DNA of 64,000 nucleotides from Amphirosellinia nigrospora (taxonomy: Eukaryota; Ascomycota; Sordariomycetes; Xylariales; Xylariaceae). A program made the position numbers and the translations under genes. The stretch is taken from the NCBI GenBank assembly GCA_004123355.1, contig SCHM01000003.1, forward strand, positions 5,723,058 to 5,787,057, in the 5' to 3' direction. Shown here piece after piece: positions 26,282 through 38,981 of the stretch. Within the stretch, counting starts at the first letter, position 1, and every line of letters begins with the position of its first letter. The notes beneath the pieces are model-generated. The model searched no databases and was not told the DNA's origin. It saw only the letters and a program-made list of their open reading frames with translations.

Positions 26282-28237
26282 CTTGGTGGTTGAGGAACTG
26301 TAGTATACGGGACACGAACGAGGAGGATGTGTGTCGCAGAGGACGAGATGGAGAAGGACGGCGGTGGTGGTTTGAGAAGAAAGGAGAGGTTTAAGATTTA
26401 AGAAAGAGTGAAGGGAAGCGGTGTGTTCTGTTGGGGAGTGAAGGCGGGCTGGCGGTTGGCGGTGGTGGTGGAGAGAGGTACGCTGGTACGTGTAGGCTCG
26501 TAGACGTGAGGGCTGCGTTTGGTTGGTCGAGTTGCTGTCTGTTGTCTGAAGAGGGACAGGCCACACACTGCCGGTGGAGAACGCGAACCCCAATCGCCCC
26601 AGCCGCCGGCTGCTAGTCCCAGGGGGCCTCAGGTCACCACCGCCCGAACAGGCAAAGGGCCTTCAGCTGCGCCAATCACAGAAAAGAACCAGGCAGGTCC
26701 CTGTTGACACTTGCCGACAAAATCAATTGCCCCGCTTTCCCTGGACGACCATCTTTTGGTCTGCTCATTTAACATGTTGACAGGCAGCAGAATAGATAAC
26801 TCCTCGGCTCTCTATTCTATCTAATATGTCTGTTCCAACGGCTGTATAGCATTACGAATACCTTTGGCACCTTCCAGAACGAGAATTTTAATGATTGAAC
26901 ACATGATACTGTCCCAAACCCCACGCCAGTATAGGGTTTGCGGACTGGTCGACAACGCATCAATAATTCGTCTGGGGCCCTTGTAGATCACGCACTAGCC
27001 TCAAGATAACCTAACTCTCCTAAAACTTAAGGCTTGGCAATTTGGCCTCTCCCGATTGGTAAAAATCCCAACTTCGAGCCCAAATCTCTGCCCCTTTTGT
27101 TCTGTTTGAACGGGATATTATCGTATCGACTGGTCAGATTTGGATATGGATGCGAACGCCACTCTTTGAAACCGAATTATGTCGCGTATTTTAATTCATC
27201 TCGTTACAACGATTGGTCCGATATTCTTCCAGCTTAGGTAATGTCTAGGTTTACTATGCCTATGACAGTCTGTTTTGACTTCAACATAAAAGTACCCAGC
27301 AGCCTAATCTTGAGCCTCGGAATTAGGTAATCATGAGGAAAGAATTAATAGTTATCTCTCTTTCCTTCTCAAGTACAAGTAGACGGTCACTGTATAAAGA
27401 GTGAAAGAGACAGTAAACACATCGTCACAGTTGTATAAACTACACGTTTAGTTGGTTGATAACGAAGAGCTAGGCCACATAAAAGCACTACGAGCTTTCC
27501 TGTCATCACATAACCAGATTTTCTCTATAATACGTCCTGATTGATTCGAGGTATAGTAGTAGATATCAACACCGCGTGATGGCTAGACGCTGAATTAGAC
27601 CATTACTGTTATTTACCGGCACAGGTAAAGGTTCTTATTAGTTGGTTTGAGGAACAAGTCAACCATAGCTAGCCAGTAATATGATGGTGTCAAAGATTCA
27701 TTAATTCGTGTTCATTATTTTCCGTGATTCTATAGGCTGTGATCTCTTTTGTCTTTAATGCCCCGTTTCATGCCCCGAGACCAGCCGAATGATGAATTGG
27801 ACATTTGCATCCCCTACACCTATTGACGTGAGACTGACATAGAAAAAAAAGGCAGTAATAGAAAAAAATACAACTGCCAGGGTGACGTTTTCTGAAAGAC
27901 CACTCGCCATAAGCGTCGTGAGATATCCAGTTTGTCCAAGTCCAGGGGGCAAAGACAAGAAACTCAGAGGGGTTGTGGGATCCTATTACCATTCCTCCCC
28001 TTTTCTTCGACATTTCTCGTTTCCTCGTCGTATCGTGAGGTCTCTAAGATGATCTAGACAGAAGAACAACGCTTCTCAGTTCGCGTTGGAGGCGCTCAGA
28101 AAAGCTGAAACCCAACCCAACGCTATGCAAATGAAACAGATATCTTTACATATACACAGTTCCTACAGGAACTACTTCCCATGTTGGGAAGGTAAATTGT
28201 AGATGGAAACACAGTACGCGGTCATATCTCAGCCCGC
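26282..28237. other. Intergenic stretch; beta-tubulin promoter side
   Basis: About 26.28-26.5 kb is pyrimidine-rich on the minus strand, as expected for the leader and core promoter of a highly expressed gene. The rest holds no supported gene. Two hairpins lie at 28158-28191, next to the stop of the following minus-strand gene. Confidence 0.5.
28158..28191 (-). repeat. Two adjacent hairpins in a probable 3' UTR
   Basis: AGTTCC (28158-28163) pairs with GGAACT (28168-28173). CTTCCCA (28175-28181) pairs with TGGGAAG (28185-28191). They lie about 50-80 bases past the stop codon of the minus-strand gene that ends at 28238, so they would fall in its 3' UTR. Confidence 0.5.
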
Positions 28238-31200
28238 TCAACCTGCGATCATCATCTGCATGCGTCGGCTCATTCCATTAGAAGGCGACGTGCCGACAGA
28301 TGTGCCGTTGAGGGCTGGCTTGTTATGGTGAGATACACGTCGTGTAGGGCTCGACGTTGGCTCGTCAAAGACGCGTGTGAATGCTGGACTACCATCAGGT
28401 CTCATGTGTTTAGGTGTTCGACCCGGGCTTTGCGTGATGTGGTCCTCTCGACGGACCAACTCCGACAAGCTGTCTCGTAGGTCTCCTGCGCGTTTAACCA
28501 ATTCTTTGAGGCTGTTCGTATCAAAATTCATTTTGCCATTAGAATGATCATCCGAGTCATCATGATCCTCCTTATCGGCTTCAATATCAAATGTTGTGTG
28601 ATGTTTGCGCATCGATTTCATAACGGACTTTGCAACGCTTGTGGAGCGATCCTCTACGATGGGGTTCTCCGGGGTCCTAGGTCTCTCGATAATAGCCTGT
28701 GCATCTGCGTAATCCCATGTGCCAAAAATATCATCATCGGGCGAGAAGACAGATCGACGACGTGAAGAAGGTTCATTTCGACGATGTAGGTGTTCTCCGA
28801 CCTCAAGAGACGGCCCATCGAATCCTTGTTCGATAAATCGATCGTCCATAGGCGCGGAGTCCCAGTCATCAACCGTCTCTGCCTCTGTTGCGTCTGTGTC
28901 CTCGTCAGGGGAAGCCAAAGCTATGATACCTTCCGCTTCATGCCATAATTTTGCTGAGCCAACCAGCATACTCATTTCCCGGCCCAAGCGACAGAGTCGT
29001 TTCAGGTCATTGACCAAAAGAGATAATTCACGGATCTGTCCGGAGTGGGCCTTCACCGTAGGCTGCGTCGCTTGGATGGAAGCCGGAACAAGCATCAAAA
29101 AACCGTTCTCGTTTTTCCTTCCCGTCCGCCCTGTTACTGACCCAGCATCCTCGTCAAATTCAAAATCATCGTCCCAGTCCTCGCTAACGTTCTTCTGGCC
29201 CAGACCCCAGGTGCCAAACTTAGGAGCGGACTTCGCGGTTTCCATCAGATCTGGGACCACTGGAACACTCTGACTTCGTACATGGGCAGCTACGAAACCC
29301 TTACGACTAGCTGATCGCCCGCCTCTCAAATCAAGCTCTTGCTTCCCATGAACTGTTTTCGGTCGGTAGGTAAAGCCCTGCTTTTCACGTCTATCATGAG
29401 CCGGAGGTTCGGTCCAGTCGAAAACAGTGCTTCGAGGACGCTCCCTGGCTACGCCAAGACGCACATTAGGCTTTCCGTTTCCGCTGATCCTCCCTAGTGT
29501 TGTGCGGAATTTCGGACTACCACCCTGGAATTCATAGAACTAGGAGGTGAGAGGTGGTTATAAAACTCGGTTTCATCTTGCCTCGCCCATCCCAGGTCAT
29601 CATCGTCTTCTAAAGATAGCCGACTGTAACTTATATCGATAGGAAGATCCGAGGTCATACGATCATGTCCCAGTTTCTCATCATCTTCAATGTTGGCAGC
29701 GCGGAAGCGTGCTTCAAATTCTTCGTAGGTTGCTCGTACAGGAGTAGAGGCGCCTTCATCTTCTTCCATTATCTTATTACTAATATCGAAGGACGGCCCT
29801 ATCATCTCTTGGATGGAAAGGCGTTTCGTTTTATTACTGTTGTTCGTGGGATCGGCATGGAATCATCAAACATTGATTCCAAGGGACTGTCAAGAGCCTG
29901 CTTACGATCGGAGGCCACCGTCCTAAAGGAGTCAAACGGCGTATCGGTTTTGAAGTCAGTATCATCGTCATCGCCGGAGGTAAAGCCGCGATGATACTCT
30001 GAGCTACCAACAGTTGAAGCACGCTCCAGCGTCCGAGTGTGAGAAGCGTGAGAGGTAACCCTCGATGATACTGAAGGGCTTGCCATCGTCTCATCAGGTC
30101 GATCCAGCGGGGTCGAAGATGAAGAGCCAACGCGATTTCCATCAAGATGAAAACTTGACAGTCGTGATAGGGGAGGTAAGGAGATGGAGGACCTTGTTTT
30201 GATCCCGGTGGACGAAAGATAGCAGCTAGGTCGGCCTCGGCTTGGGTCACTTCTATACTTTTCCGGGCGTTCTTATCATGAATGCTTCTGCTGCTCCGTA
30301 TTTCATCTTCATCATCTGCAATGACTGCAGAAACGTGCGGTTTGCTTCCCGTCATCTCGACCCCCTCTTACGGCGCCTTAGACTACCTGTTCTTGATATC
30401 CAACTCGTAGGTGAACTGAAATGCATCGAAATCGACTTCTTAGGTTGTTTCGAAGGCGTTCCCTCAACCGAATCCGGTTCCTTTTCAGAAGCTCTGGGGC
30501 TATCATTAGAACTAGTACGGGCTGGGGAATCATTTATATGGAGAATCCCATCTACTGTCTCTTCGGATCTGTTCATTATGACCTTATTTGGGATGACAAG
30601 ATAAACGGGTTCAATGTTGGGTTGATCAAGGCGAATTCGTCTCCCCAGAGGCTGGGCGTGACTGTCGGTCCCTCGTGACTGGCTTGTTTTTGAAGTAGTA
30701 AAGAGTCTTGCGTGCCAAAACGACTTCCACCTTGAGCGCTCGTTCACAGCCGGATGCGGAACGGACTTCTGCCAGGCGCCTCCCACCGTTTTAGATCGGG
30801 GCCGGTTGGGCTGGTTAGGTTGATCAAAGGAGAACTTCGGTAGTGGCGGGAGCTCGTCGGGGCTCAACTGGTGTTGCAAGGTGGCAGATCTCTGGTGACT
30901 CGTCGCCGGTCTTCGTAGCATCATCTGGGCCCTCGATCCTCGCCTCCTCGGGAAACCTGTGTCCTCCGTATTTGTCCCCGGTGCGCGCTTCACCAACTTG
31001 TTCGGCGGAAGATGAGATGGCGTATCTCTCGAAGTAGATAGTATCGGTGCTGCAGAGCCAAAAGAGAAAATGGAGGGCGCGTCTGGGCCGATGCTTGACC
31101 TTAGGCTTCCGTGTTGAGACAGTGGGCGAATAGACAACCGTCGCATCCAGGAGCTATTCGAGGAGACCGAGTCCTGAAAGTCCTCGTTGATGGGCGCCGA

Positions 31201-31888
31201 AAAGACAAGGTCGCCCTGTCTAATCACCGAGTGCCGGGAAGCTGGGGCTTTTGGAGGGGTTATCTGAGCCTGAGATGGTCGTCGGGTGACTCGTGCTTGG
31301 GCTGAAGCGGCATTGACCACGACAGCAGATTGGCGCAAGGGTTGCACAGTTTGGTCTTGGGCGAGAGGTGGCGCCGTAGACGCCGCAGAACCTGTGCCGG
31401 GTCGGGAAAGGGAATACGAATCCGAGCAATCGCGGTCGGCTGCGAGTTTTCGTCTGATCGAACTGGGACTGCTGCGGGGATGTTCGCCCTCAGCAACCTG
31501 GCCAAAGACGAGACCGGTTGCCGCCGCAGCGACCGCAGTACCAGCCCCAATAAGCTGCCGTCGGGAAGCCAACGTTAGTATAATAAAACAGAAACTCGAG
31601 CACCGATGACAACAACGGCATGAAAATGATGATAAAAGGGACCAGAGTCGGCGAGAGCAGTCTACGTGCGCATGCTTCGTTTTTTTTGTAACAGGGTGGG
31701 TTTTGGGAAGTGCCGATATCGTGTGTCCCGTTGCGTGCATGCTGCCTCGATTTATGGGTGGGTAACAGAGAATCAACCTCGTGCTGGTGTCGAGGGCCCA
31801 CTAACTAACTGCATTGCGATGGCATGGAAGCGGAGGAGGGGGACGAATTTAGGATCGAGATCCAACTTACACTAGGGACAGCCTGCAT
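28238..31888 (-). CDS. Large conserved low-complexity protein with a WDDDFEF motif, function unknown
   Basis: Not recognised by name. The proposed start is ATG at 31888 in an 18-base exon (MQAVPS), followed by a 316-base intron (31870-31555, GTAAGT donor, TACTAAC branch site). The next exon begins with a hydrophobic stretch, LIGAGTAVAAAATGLVFGQ, that could anchor it in a membrane. The body is long, serine- and proline-rich and probably disordered. It has blocks that look conserved: SNSSWMRRLSIRPLSQHGS, KFSFDQPNQPNRPRS, GFTYRPKTVHGKQELDLRGG, VRSQSVPVVPDL, then KFGTWGLGQKNVSEDWDDDF. The last 250 residues include acidic and SP/TP-rich regions and end SRRMQMMIAG. Four frame changes (about 30360, 30200, 29810 and 29535) each fit the loss of one base, two of them in clear G or A runs. 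The protein would be about 1,150 residues. A scaffold or signalling role is possible but unproven. Confidence 0.7.
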
Positions 31889-34800
31889 GTCGAAAGCCAA
31901 CAACCGTGGCTGGGGAGAAGAGAGAGGAGCCTTCAGCTAAGAGGCACAGAGAAGAAGAATATGTTCTCTTGAGTGTGTTCATGGCCCATTGCTCGTCAAG
32001 ACATTGCAATCTCCGCAGGTGAGGAGTTGGGGGTGGAGGAATGTCAGTAAATCTGATCTGCAACCCGGTCCAGGTTTCTGCTTCTCGGCTTCTAGGTCCT
32101 AGGTCCGTGGTCCTTGGTCCTGATCCCAGGCCCGGGATGTGTTTGTGTGTGCGCGTGCCAGGAACGATTTGGTGTGTGTCCGTGTATGCGATATGGCGTA
32201 TGGTGTACTAGTATTTGGTGTGGATGGCGAGACGGGGTCGTGGCTCAAGCGGCCTGGCGTGTAAGAGTGTGCAATGTTTGTGTGGATCGAGACTCGAGAT
32301 AAGATGGAAAGTATGGCGAATGAATGGACGGCATAGATGCTCTCGTAGCAGTATACACACAACAAACCACCCAAGCGAGAATTGAAAGGTGCAGACAAAG
32401 ACAGGATAATCAACACAATAACATTGAGGGCGGCGACAAGAGTGGAGATCAGGCCGAGCGGGCGGGCTAACGTCTCTAGAGGTATCAACACAAGACGAAG
32501 CCAGCTGTGTCCATACACTATACCTAACAGGAAGGGGAAGTCAAGATGGTGCCCATTTGCTGAATGGCATAAACTGGATCGAATCGCGACTGTCACCGGT
32601 AGGTACGTGGGTTAAGTAGGTAGGTACCTGAGTTTATCTGAGTTAGGTAGGTGGTAGGGGAGGTAGGTAGCTGAGACCACCAATAGACAACAACAATAAC
32701 AACAACAAGACAGGTGATGGCGATGAGGAAAGGAGGTCGAGATAACCACTATTGTATGAGGGTAGAGGTCGTCGCCATGGGACGAGAGAAGGGAAGGCAC
32801 AAGGAGGAGTAGTTCCAATTCTGTTTTTTTCTCTTTCCCTTTTCCCAGGTTGGCTCGGTCTCAGGAGCTGCAACTGGAGCAACCAGAACAAACAATTCAT
32901 TTTCAGTTTTTCCCCTGCTACCTTATATACCAGTACTGTACCCACGCGCATTAAACAGTGTACAGTACAATGCCTACATCGATCATGCTATATTGGCCCT
33001 AAAAGAAATAAGTACTCAGATGCTACTAGTGCTAGTCCTATTGTAGGTATGAGGAGAATAATATGGAATCGTTGGAATAAACAATCAAAAAATAGCCGGT
33101 TGCTAGACGCGGATTGGGTGTTTGATGAAGGAGAAACCACGCCGCGGGCCAGGGTCATTGGCATTCCCTTGCTCCCCTCACACGGAGCGATAATAGCCAA
33201 GCACATCTAAGACGACGCACAGCAGAAGGCACGCAGGGTTGCAGGGATCCAGGTACCTGCTTACCGCCCGTGTCATGCGTGAAATTGCAAGTACCACCCG
33301 AGCACTAGCACACTACCTAGCACTCTCGCGTGGAACGGGGCCAGCACTGTGGTAATTACGGCGCTGAGCGAGACCTGCAATGAGGACCTGCAAGTCAGGC
33401 TTAGCTAGCCCGGGTCCTGCTTGGGGCAATCTGCGCGCCAAGAGCCCACTGCCCTCTAACGTGCTAAGGCCTGCTGGGGCGTTCCCCTACTGCCCAGGCC
33501 CTGCCCCGGCATGACGCCGTGCCGCCCTGTTGCTGCACGCTACGCATGCTATAATCATGAACAATGACGGTTGCTGTTTTAGCGCAGAACCTCAAACGAG
33601 CGTACCTAGCCAAAGACAGCCAGCCCCGACTAGGGCCTTCCCCAGGTCCAGCCCTGCTGAGCCACAGCAATATTACTTCGCTGTCGTTGCTGTTATAGGC
33701 GGTCTTAGCTACCGATTAAGGCGAGGAGTGTTATCAGTACCTAGGTAGTAGTGAGTGTATCTATTCAGCTATATTAAATTGTAAGGCTGTGAGGTCCTTA
33801 TTTGCCTCTTCCATACTCAGCTATCTTCACTAGCTCTCGTATGGCAGTTGGAGGATTCAAGTTCTGTGCATCATACTTATACCACCAAGGCTGTAACCGC
33901 CTTTGTTGGCGCTGAATACAGCATATTCGCTAAGGTTACCTTCTTGATGCCTCTTATATGCATGGTATAATGCAGATACTACAACAAAGCTCCTTTCTCC
34001 ACACACCTTTTCACAGAAGGTCTATCCTGTTGCATTCATTATTATCTACATCTAAGCTGTCGAGATCTGGACTACCGTATCCTACTCTTGGTTTTACCGG
34101 TTTTATTCTCCGACTCGTCAGCGCCTGGCTCGATTGAGCATCTGCGCTAACAAGTGAGAACGCCTCAAATGCTAACGGGCGAATCAAGTCGGATATCTCG
34201 CGCACCTTATTTAGCGGCATGTTACCTCTAGGCAGATCGTCACTTTTTATTGGTTACGGGCTCGCTGTTGAACGTCAATGCCCTGCAGCACACGATGCCA
34301 ACTGGAGCATCCTCTCCCTGGGGTTCCCCGGCAAATTGCAAGTTGCGAAAGTCAAATATTGCGTCTCGCTGGCAGCCTCCAAGCCAACCGCCATCCAGCT
34401 CATCTTATTCACCTCATACAATCATGGGGATTTGGCTGGTAACTACGTATCTCTATGAAAAAAATTGGCCTTGCATATAGGAAGAGATGGTCCCATTTCC
34501 GCGTCTCAAACAAACCGATTCGAAACTGGTCGCTTACACTTGCTCTACCGCAATTGCTGGTCAGTTCATGCTACTATATCGGAATGTGGGGAGCGATCTG
34601 GGAGCCAAATGCTCGATCCCTCCATTCTCATCATTTAGTACAGTAGCACAGATATATCGACCAGCCTTACCAGTTCGATATGCTAGTCAGTCCCTGTCTT
34701 CAACGATACCAGCAGTATTTCGATGCCCAGGCCTCGCCTCTCACAGGGCAGACACAGGGCTCTAAATCCAATCCCATCACTACACTAATCGATCCAATGT

Positions 34801-37800
34801 ACACTCCAACGGACCTATACATAGTTTGGCTTGTACCCGGATTGTCGGATCGTCACGATTCCTCCGAGCCGCAAGGGACCACTTTTTAGACCCGGGATTA
34901 ATTCCTGCTCAATCGTTCCGCACTTCGTGATCCAGCCAACGAAATACAAAGGAGCGGGTGGTGGTAATAATAGTGAAAGTCCTAGCGGGTCCGTCCTATC
35001 CCCTCGGTAACAGAGTTGCGGCTAGATGCTATTTGTTACCTGCTTCCCTCTCAACATCAATATAAACATACCAGGAAAGTGTTTGGCGGGGTCGTCTCAT
35101 ACTCCACTCAATATTCGTAGGAAATCCCACCGAAAGACAAGTCTCCGCAGTTTTTATGTTGGGGGACAGCGAAGTGGGAGAATTTGGTCGATAACCAACA
35201 ACTTCATTAGTATGCATTGTGTCAACGCCGCATACTACTTGTAGGCTGACCTGTACCAGCTACTAACAGCCAGTCCAGCCGACTTTAGCCAATGACTGGC
35301 ACGGGTTGCGACTTATCACGAGTCATGACTCGCTATTAATTCCTGGTTTTTCAGTTGACATATGGAAACAAGCAGGTTGTGTTACCATTCACTTTTTCAT
35401 ATCACTTTCGCCGCAGTCTGCGAGGACCGTCTGTGTACTCAGCCGTCTCCGTGCAATTCCACATATTCAACTTTCCGTTTTGCCGTCATAGCTTGTGCCG
35501 CACGCAGGTTTTCTTCCATATATACGTACCAAAAGGCAACGTGTTTGTAGGTTACAGCGGTACGAGAAGCGAGGAATTATCATCATACTACGTACATGCG
35601 CTCTCTAATATGACATATCAGCCCTCTCGAGGGCTGGCATCGCGCGGCAATTCTCGGTGATCAACGAAGCTTGTGTTCCTATGTCGCCGTATGTACTATA
35701 TGCATTCATCGCAGCGCCGCAGGTGGATTCACGGACGCCAAAATGTACGCTTGTCAAGTAGCCTACCGAAATGCCATGATCCGAGGCCCCTATTGTCATC
35801 GCTACCGGGCCTCCTCTCGCATCAGGATTTTATGACACGTTATCTGCTTATTCACTTATAACCAGCCGAATAAGACCAATCGGCAATACATTGTTTGACA
35901 AGTACGATGCAAAGACTTGGACATATTAAAATTCCTATGGCCGAGTGTACATGAGGAAGCAAACTTCCAGCAAACTATTTACGCCCAGTGGCGACACAGC
36001 TTTCCTGCCTTCTTATTCCCGCAAACTAGAACCGAGAGTGATACAGACTACGTTCCCGGTCCCGGTCCCGCTACAGATGTTGATGGATCTCTTAGCCGGT
36101 AGTTTAGGACAGAATATCCTGGGGTCATCGCTGGCCATCAGGCGAGTAGTTTCACCTCCAAGCAACCAACGAGATCAGGAATTCCCCGAAGCAGCCTGGG
36201 GGATGTGGGGACACGAACATGTCGGACACGCGCCTTTGCGCGTATCGCTCTCGAAGAGGGAATAGCTGGCCGTGTATGCTCCAAAACCCCTCTAAGATCC
36301 CGTCATCAACACCAACATAATAACATCATTAGTTGCTCAGCTCACCTCCCTCCTCCTAAAATAGGCACAAGCCCCTAACCGATCTTGCATTCGTGCCCCT
36401 CCTTTCTTACATGCCGGGCGCAACCCCTCATGCAGTATATCGTTCTATCTTCCTTTGATGCTACGACGCTCGTATTTACCGTGGTTTGTTTCGTATGCCT
36501 CAATGCAGCGAGGGCCTTGTCTAATTGGAACTTTTGATGTGGCTTCAGATGGGGTGAGACCGGTGTGTGCCCCAAGCACTGTGCCCCCCGAACCAGGTTA
36601 AGGTAACAACTAAATACCTTGAACATCACGTTTCCGCGCCCGAGCGAAACACTTAGATTCTTCCGAGCCGTCTTCACTTTTAGCAGTTGATCCAACTATA
36701 CCAGTCGCTTGGTAGTACCAATTCGGCAGACACGGCTGACCTGGATACGCCCAGGACAAGTTACAAAAGTCTGGCCACAAGTGGGGATTATTGTCCACGC
36801 TCGCCCCTACAGTCACCACATACTGTATATAATATCTATTATATGTAGCAGAAATACAACTTGGGATAAGGTGAAGAAAACGACCGTTTTGAAACTTTTT
36901 TGCTCTGAACAAGCTGGGCAATGTGGATGAATTCATCAGGACGTCTGTGCTTTCCCAGTTCGGCCCATCGGCAGCACAATAGGTACTTATATGTATGTAC
37001 GTGATGTCAGAACCCATAGGGCCGATGAAAGAACCCGTTCGTGGACCGGAATTGGTCAACCATCTCCTAATTGAGAAAAACGACGTAACAGGCACCAGGT
37101 CACCAAGTTTTCCACCCACAACGGAGCGCCGATGAGGACGGATCGAGAAAAAAAAAATAACGCCGAAACTAGGAACTAGTAGTCATCCTCTAGAAAGTCT
37201 AATTTTCCGCGTGCAGTTAACAACGCTCCATTCCGATGTGATAAATCAATTCTCTAACCATACTTCGTTTGAACATCCAGGTACTATATGCAAGTCTCAT
37301 TACTCGTTGCTTCTTTCGCTAGGCGTGGGACCGGTAATCCAGCCGTATATAGCATCGTTCAAAATCTAGACACCAATTTATTCTCACTCAAACAAAATCC
37401 ATACTAGTTCCATACGCTGACTGACGTATACATGCATACATACATACATACATATGCATGTCTATTGGACGCCTTGTATCCTGCGAGACATCTCACAGGG
37501 AGTGAGACCTTTTGGCTTGTAGCTAAGACAAAGCCCAATTATGCTTATTGCGAGTCCAGTAAGACAACTAGGTCGCCATGCACGAGAGGAAGACCATTTT
37601 ACCGTACTTTCTTTTTTCTCATCTCTTTCTGTGGGCTGCTCGGTCGGTTATTACCGTCGAAGCACGAGGCACGAGGAAAGCAAACAAACATCTCGGTCGG
37701 ATCCGCGTCTAGCCGGTAGCATGGAGCTGGCATGTAAAAGTCAAGGGATTATCGATGCCCACTCAGCTTCTTTGTATTTGTATGTGTACCACTCCATGAG

Positions 37801-38981
37801 TACATACATGCCTCCGCGTTTGCCTACGGCCGAATGGCCGCCCTTGTATTGTTAGTCATATTATAGTATGCCATGTACTCATATCGCATATCGACAACCA
37901 CCATCCCTCCGTAGAATAAGCATGCAGACGAGACCGCCATGTGACATTGTGGTACGCAACGAGTTGTGGCGGTATCCAAGCATCCATGGGCAAAGGCGGG
38001 TTCGATTTCCTGCTTTCTCCCTGCATTGCATCGCTCCCTACGCTCTCGCCAGGACGGCAATTGCCTCATACACTCTCGCCGGCGCAGACACCAAGTCCAC
38101 TGCATGGAGCTACGAGAGGTTACTGCAGAAATGAGGCAATTGAGTAATATATGTGCACTTCTTATATGGTGCCGGTTGAGCGGCGGTGAATTTCGTGTTA
38201 CTCAGACCTCAGCTTATGTGCGTCTAAGGCTTGTGGGCAACTTTGTACTTTGGGGGCATATGCATGCAGTCAGCTACCGAGTTTCGGGTACACGCTCGGT
38301 CGGCTCGGAAATGTCAAGGAGATCTAAAACATGAAAATTTTAATTTTTTTGAGGCTGCTTAACTGCTATCATACGCATGGATTTGCTACCTACCTCGATA
38401 GTGTTAGACCAGTTTAGTGAGCCTACCTATGCACATCCTACCTATTTACTCGTTATATATTCTTTAGAGGATAGACAATACACTCTTTGAGTGTAGCTCT
38501 AACTGATGCGTAGTTCGGTGCTCAATAAATGCAGTATCTTACACTATTTTATACGTTCTGGCTTACATGTCATCTGTAGCATATTTGTTTTCTCTTGAAA
38601 ACTTTCTCCCGTGCCGCATTGAGTTTGATCTCACAGTCTCATCTCAAACTAGGTCTAACAAGTAACGAAAGTAAGGAGGTGAGATGTAAACCTTTGACGA
38701 TGCAGTACCTAATATGCTATTAGCAGAGGGTGATGCTCATTGAGTTATGATCAGCAGAGTGTTAATACTTATTCCACGAGGAAAGCTCTAAGCGCAGAAA
38801 CTCCGTGCAAAAATCATATTTCATCTCATATTACGGGATAGACATTCTATCTAGACCCCTGAGAACTCTAGCTCTTTCAAGTTCAACGAGTGGTTAAGCT
38901 TCTATTCAGATGTGTCCAACACATTTCTATATGCCGCCATCTAGAGTTGGTATGAAACCCATCGATACTATGGCGTTCTCT
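31889..38981. other. Second gene desert (about 7 kb)
   Basis: No supported gene. 32.1-32.9 kb is probably the promoter and leader of the preceding minus-strand gene and contains TAGGTAGG units. A minus-strand frame at 36610-37119 is open for 169 codons with scattered cysteines and tryptophans but no clear ATG or domain. A minus-strand ATG frame at 34011-34220 (69 codons) is also unassigned. A (CATA)n tract occurs at about 37431-37453. No repeat-element ends or transposase motifs were seen. Confidence 0.45.
37431..37453. repeat. (CATA)n microsatellite
   Basis: About six near-perfect tetranucleotide units in non-coding DNA. Confidence 0.7.

Noticed and set aside
32099-32596. 165-codon minus-strand frame with a hydrophobic stretch
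   Set aside because: No ATG at its start, and the second half is repetitive (THTKSFLARAHTNTS); it lies in the likely leader of the adjacent gene.
34219-34889. Overlapping plus-strand frames in the second desert
   Set aside because: Three short overlapping frames, none with an established domain or splice pattern.
37960-38030. Possible tRNA around GGGTTCGATTTCC
   Set aside because: The A-box and acceptor stem pairing are missing.
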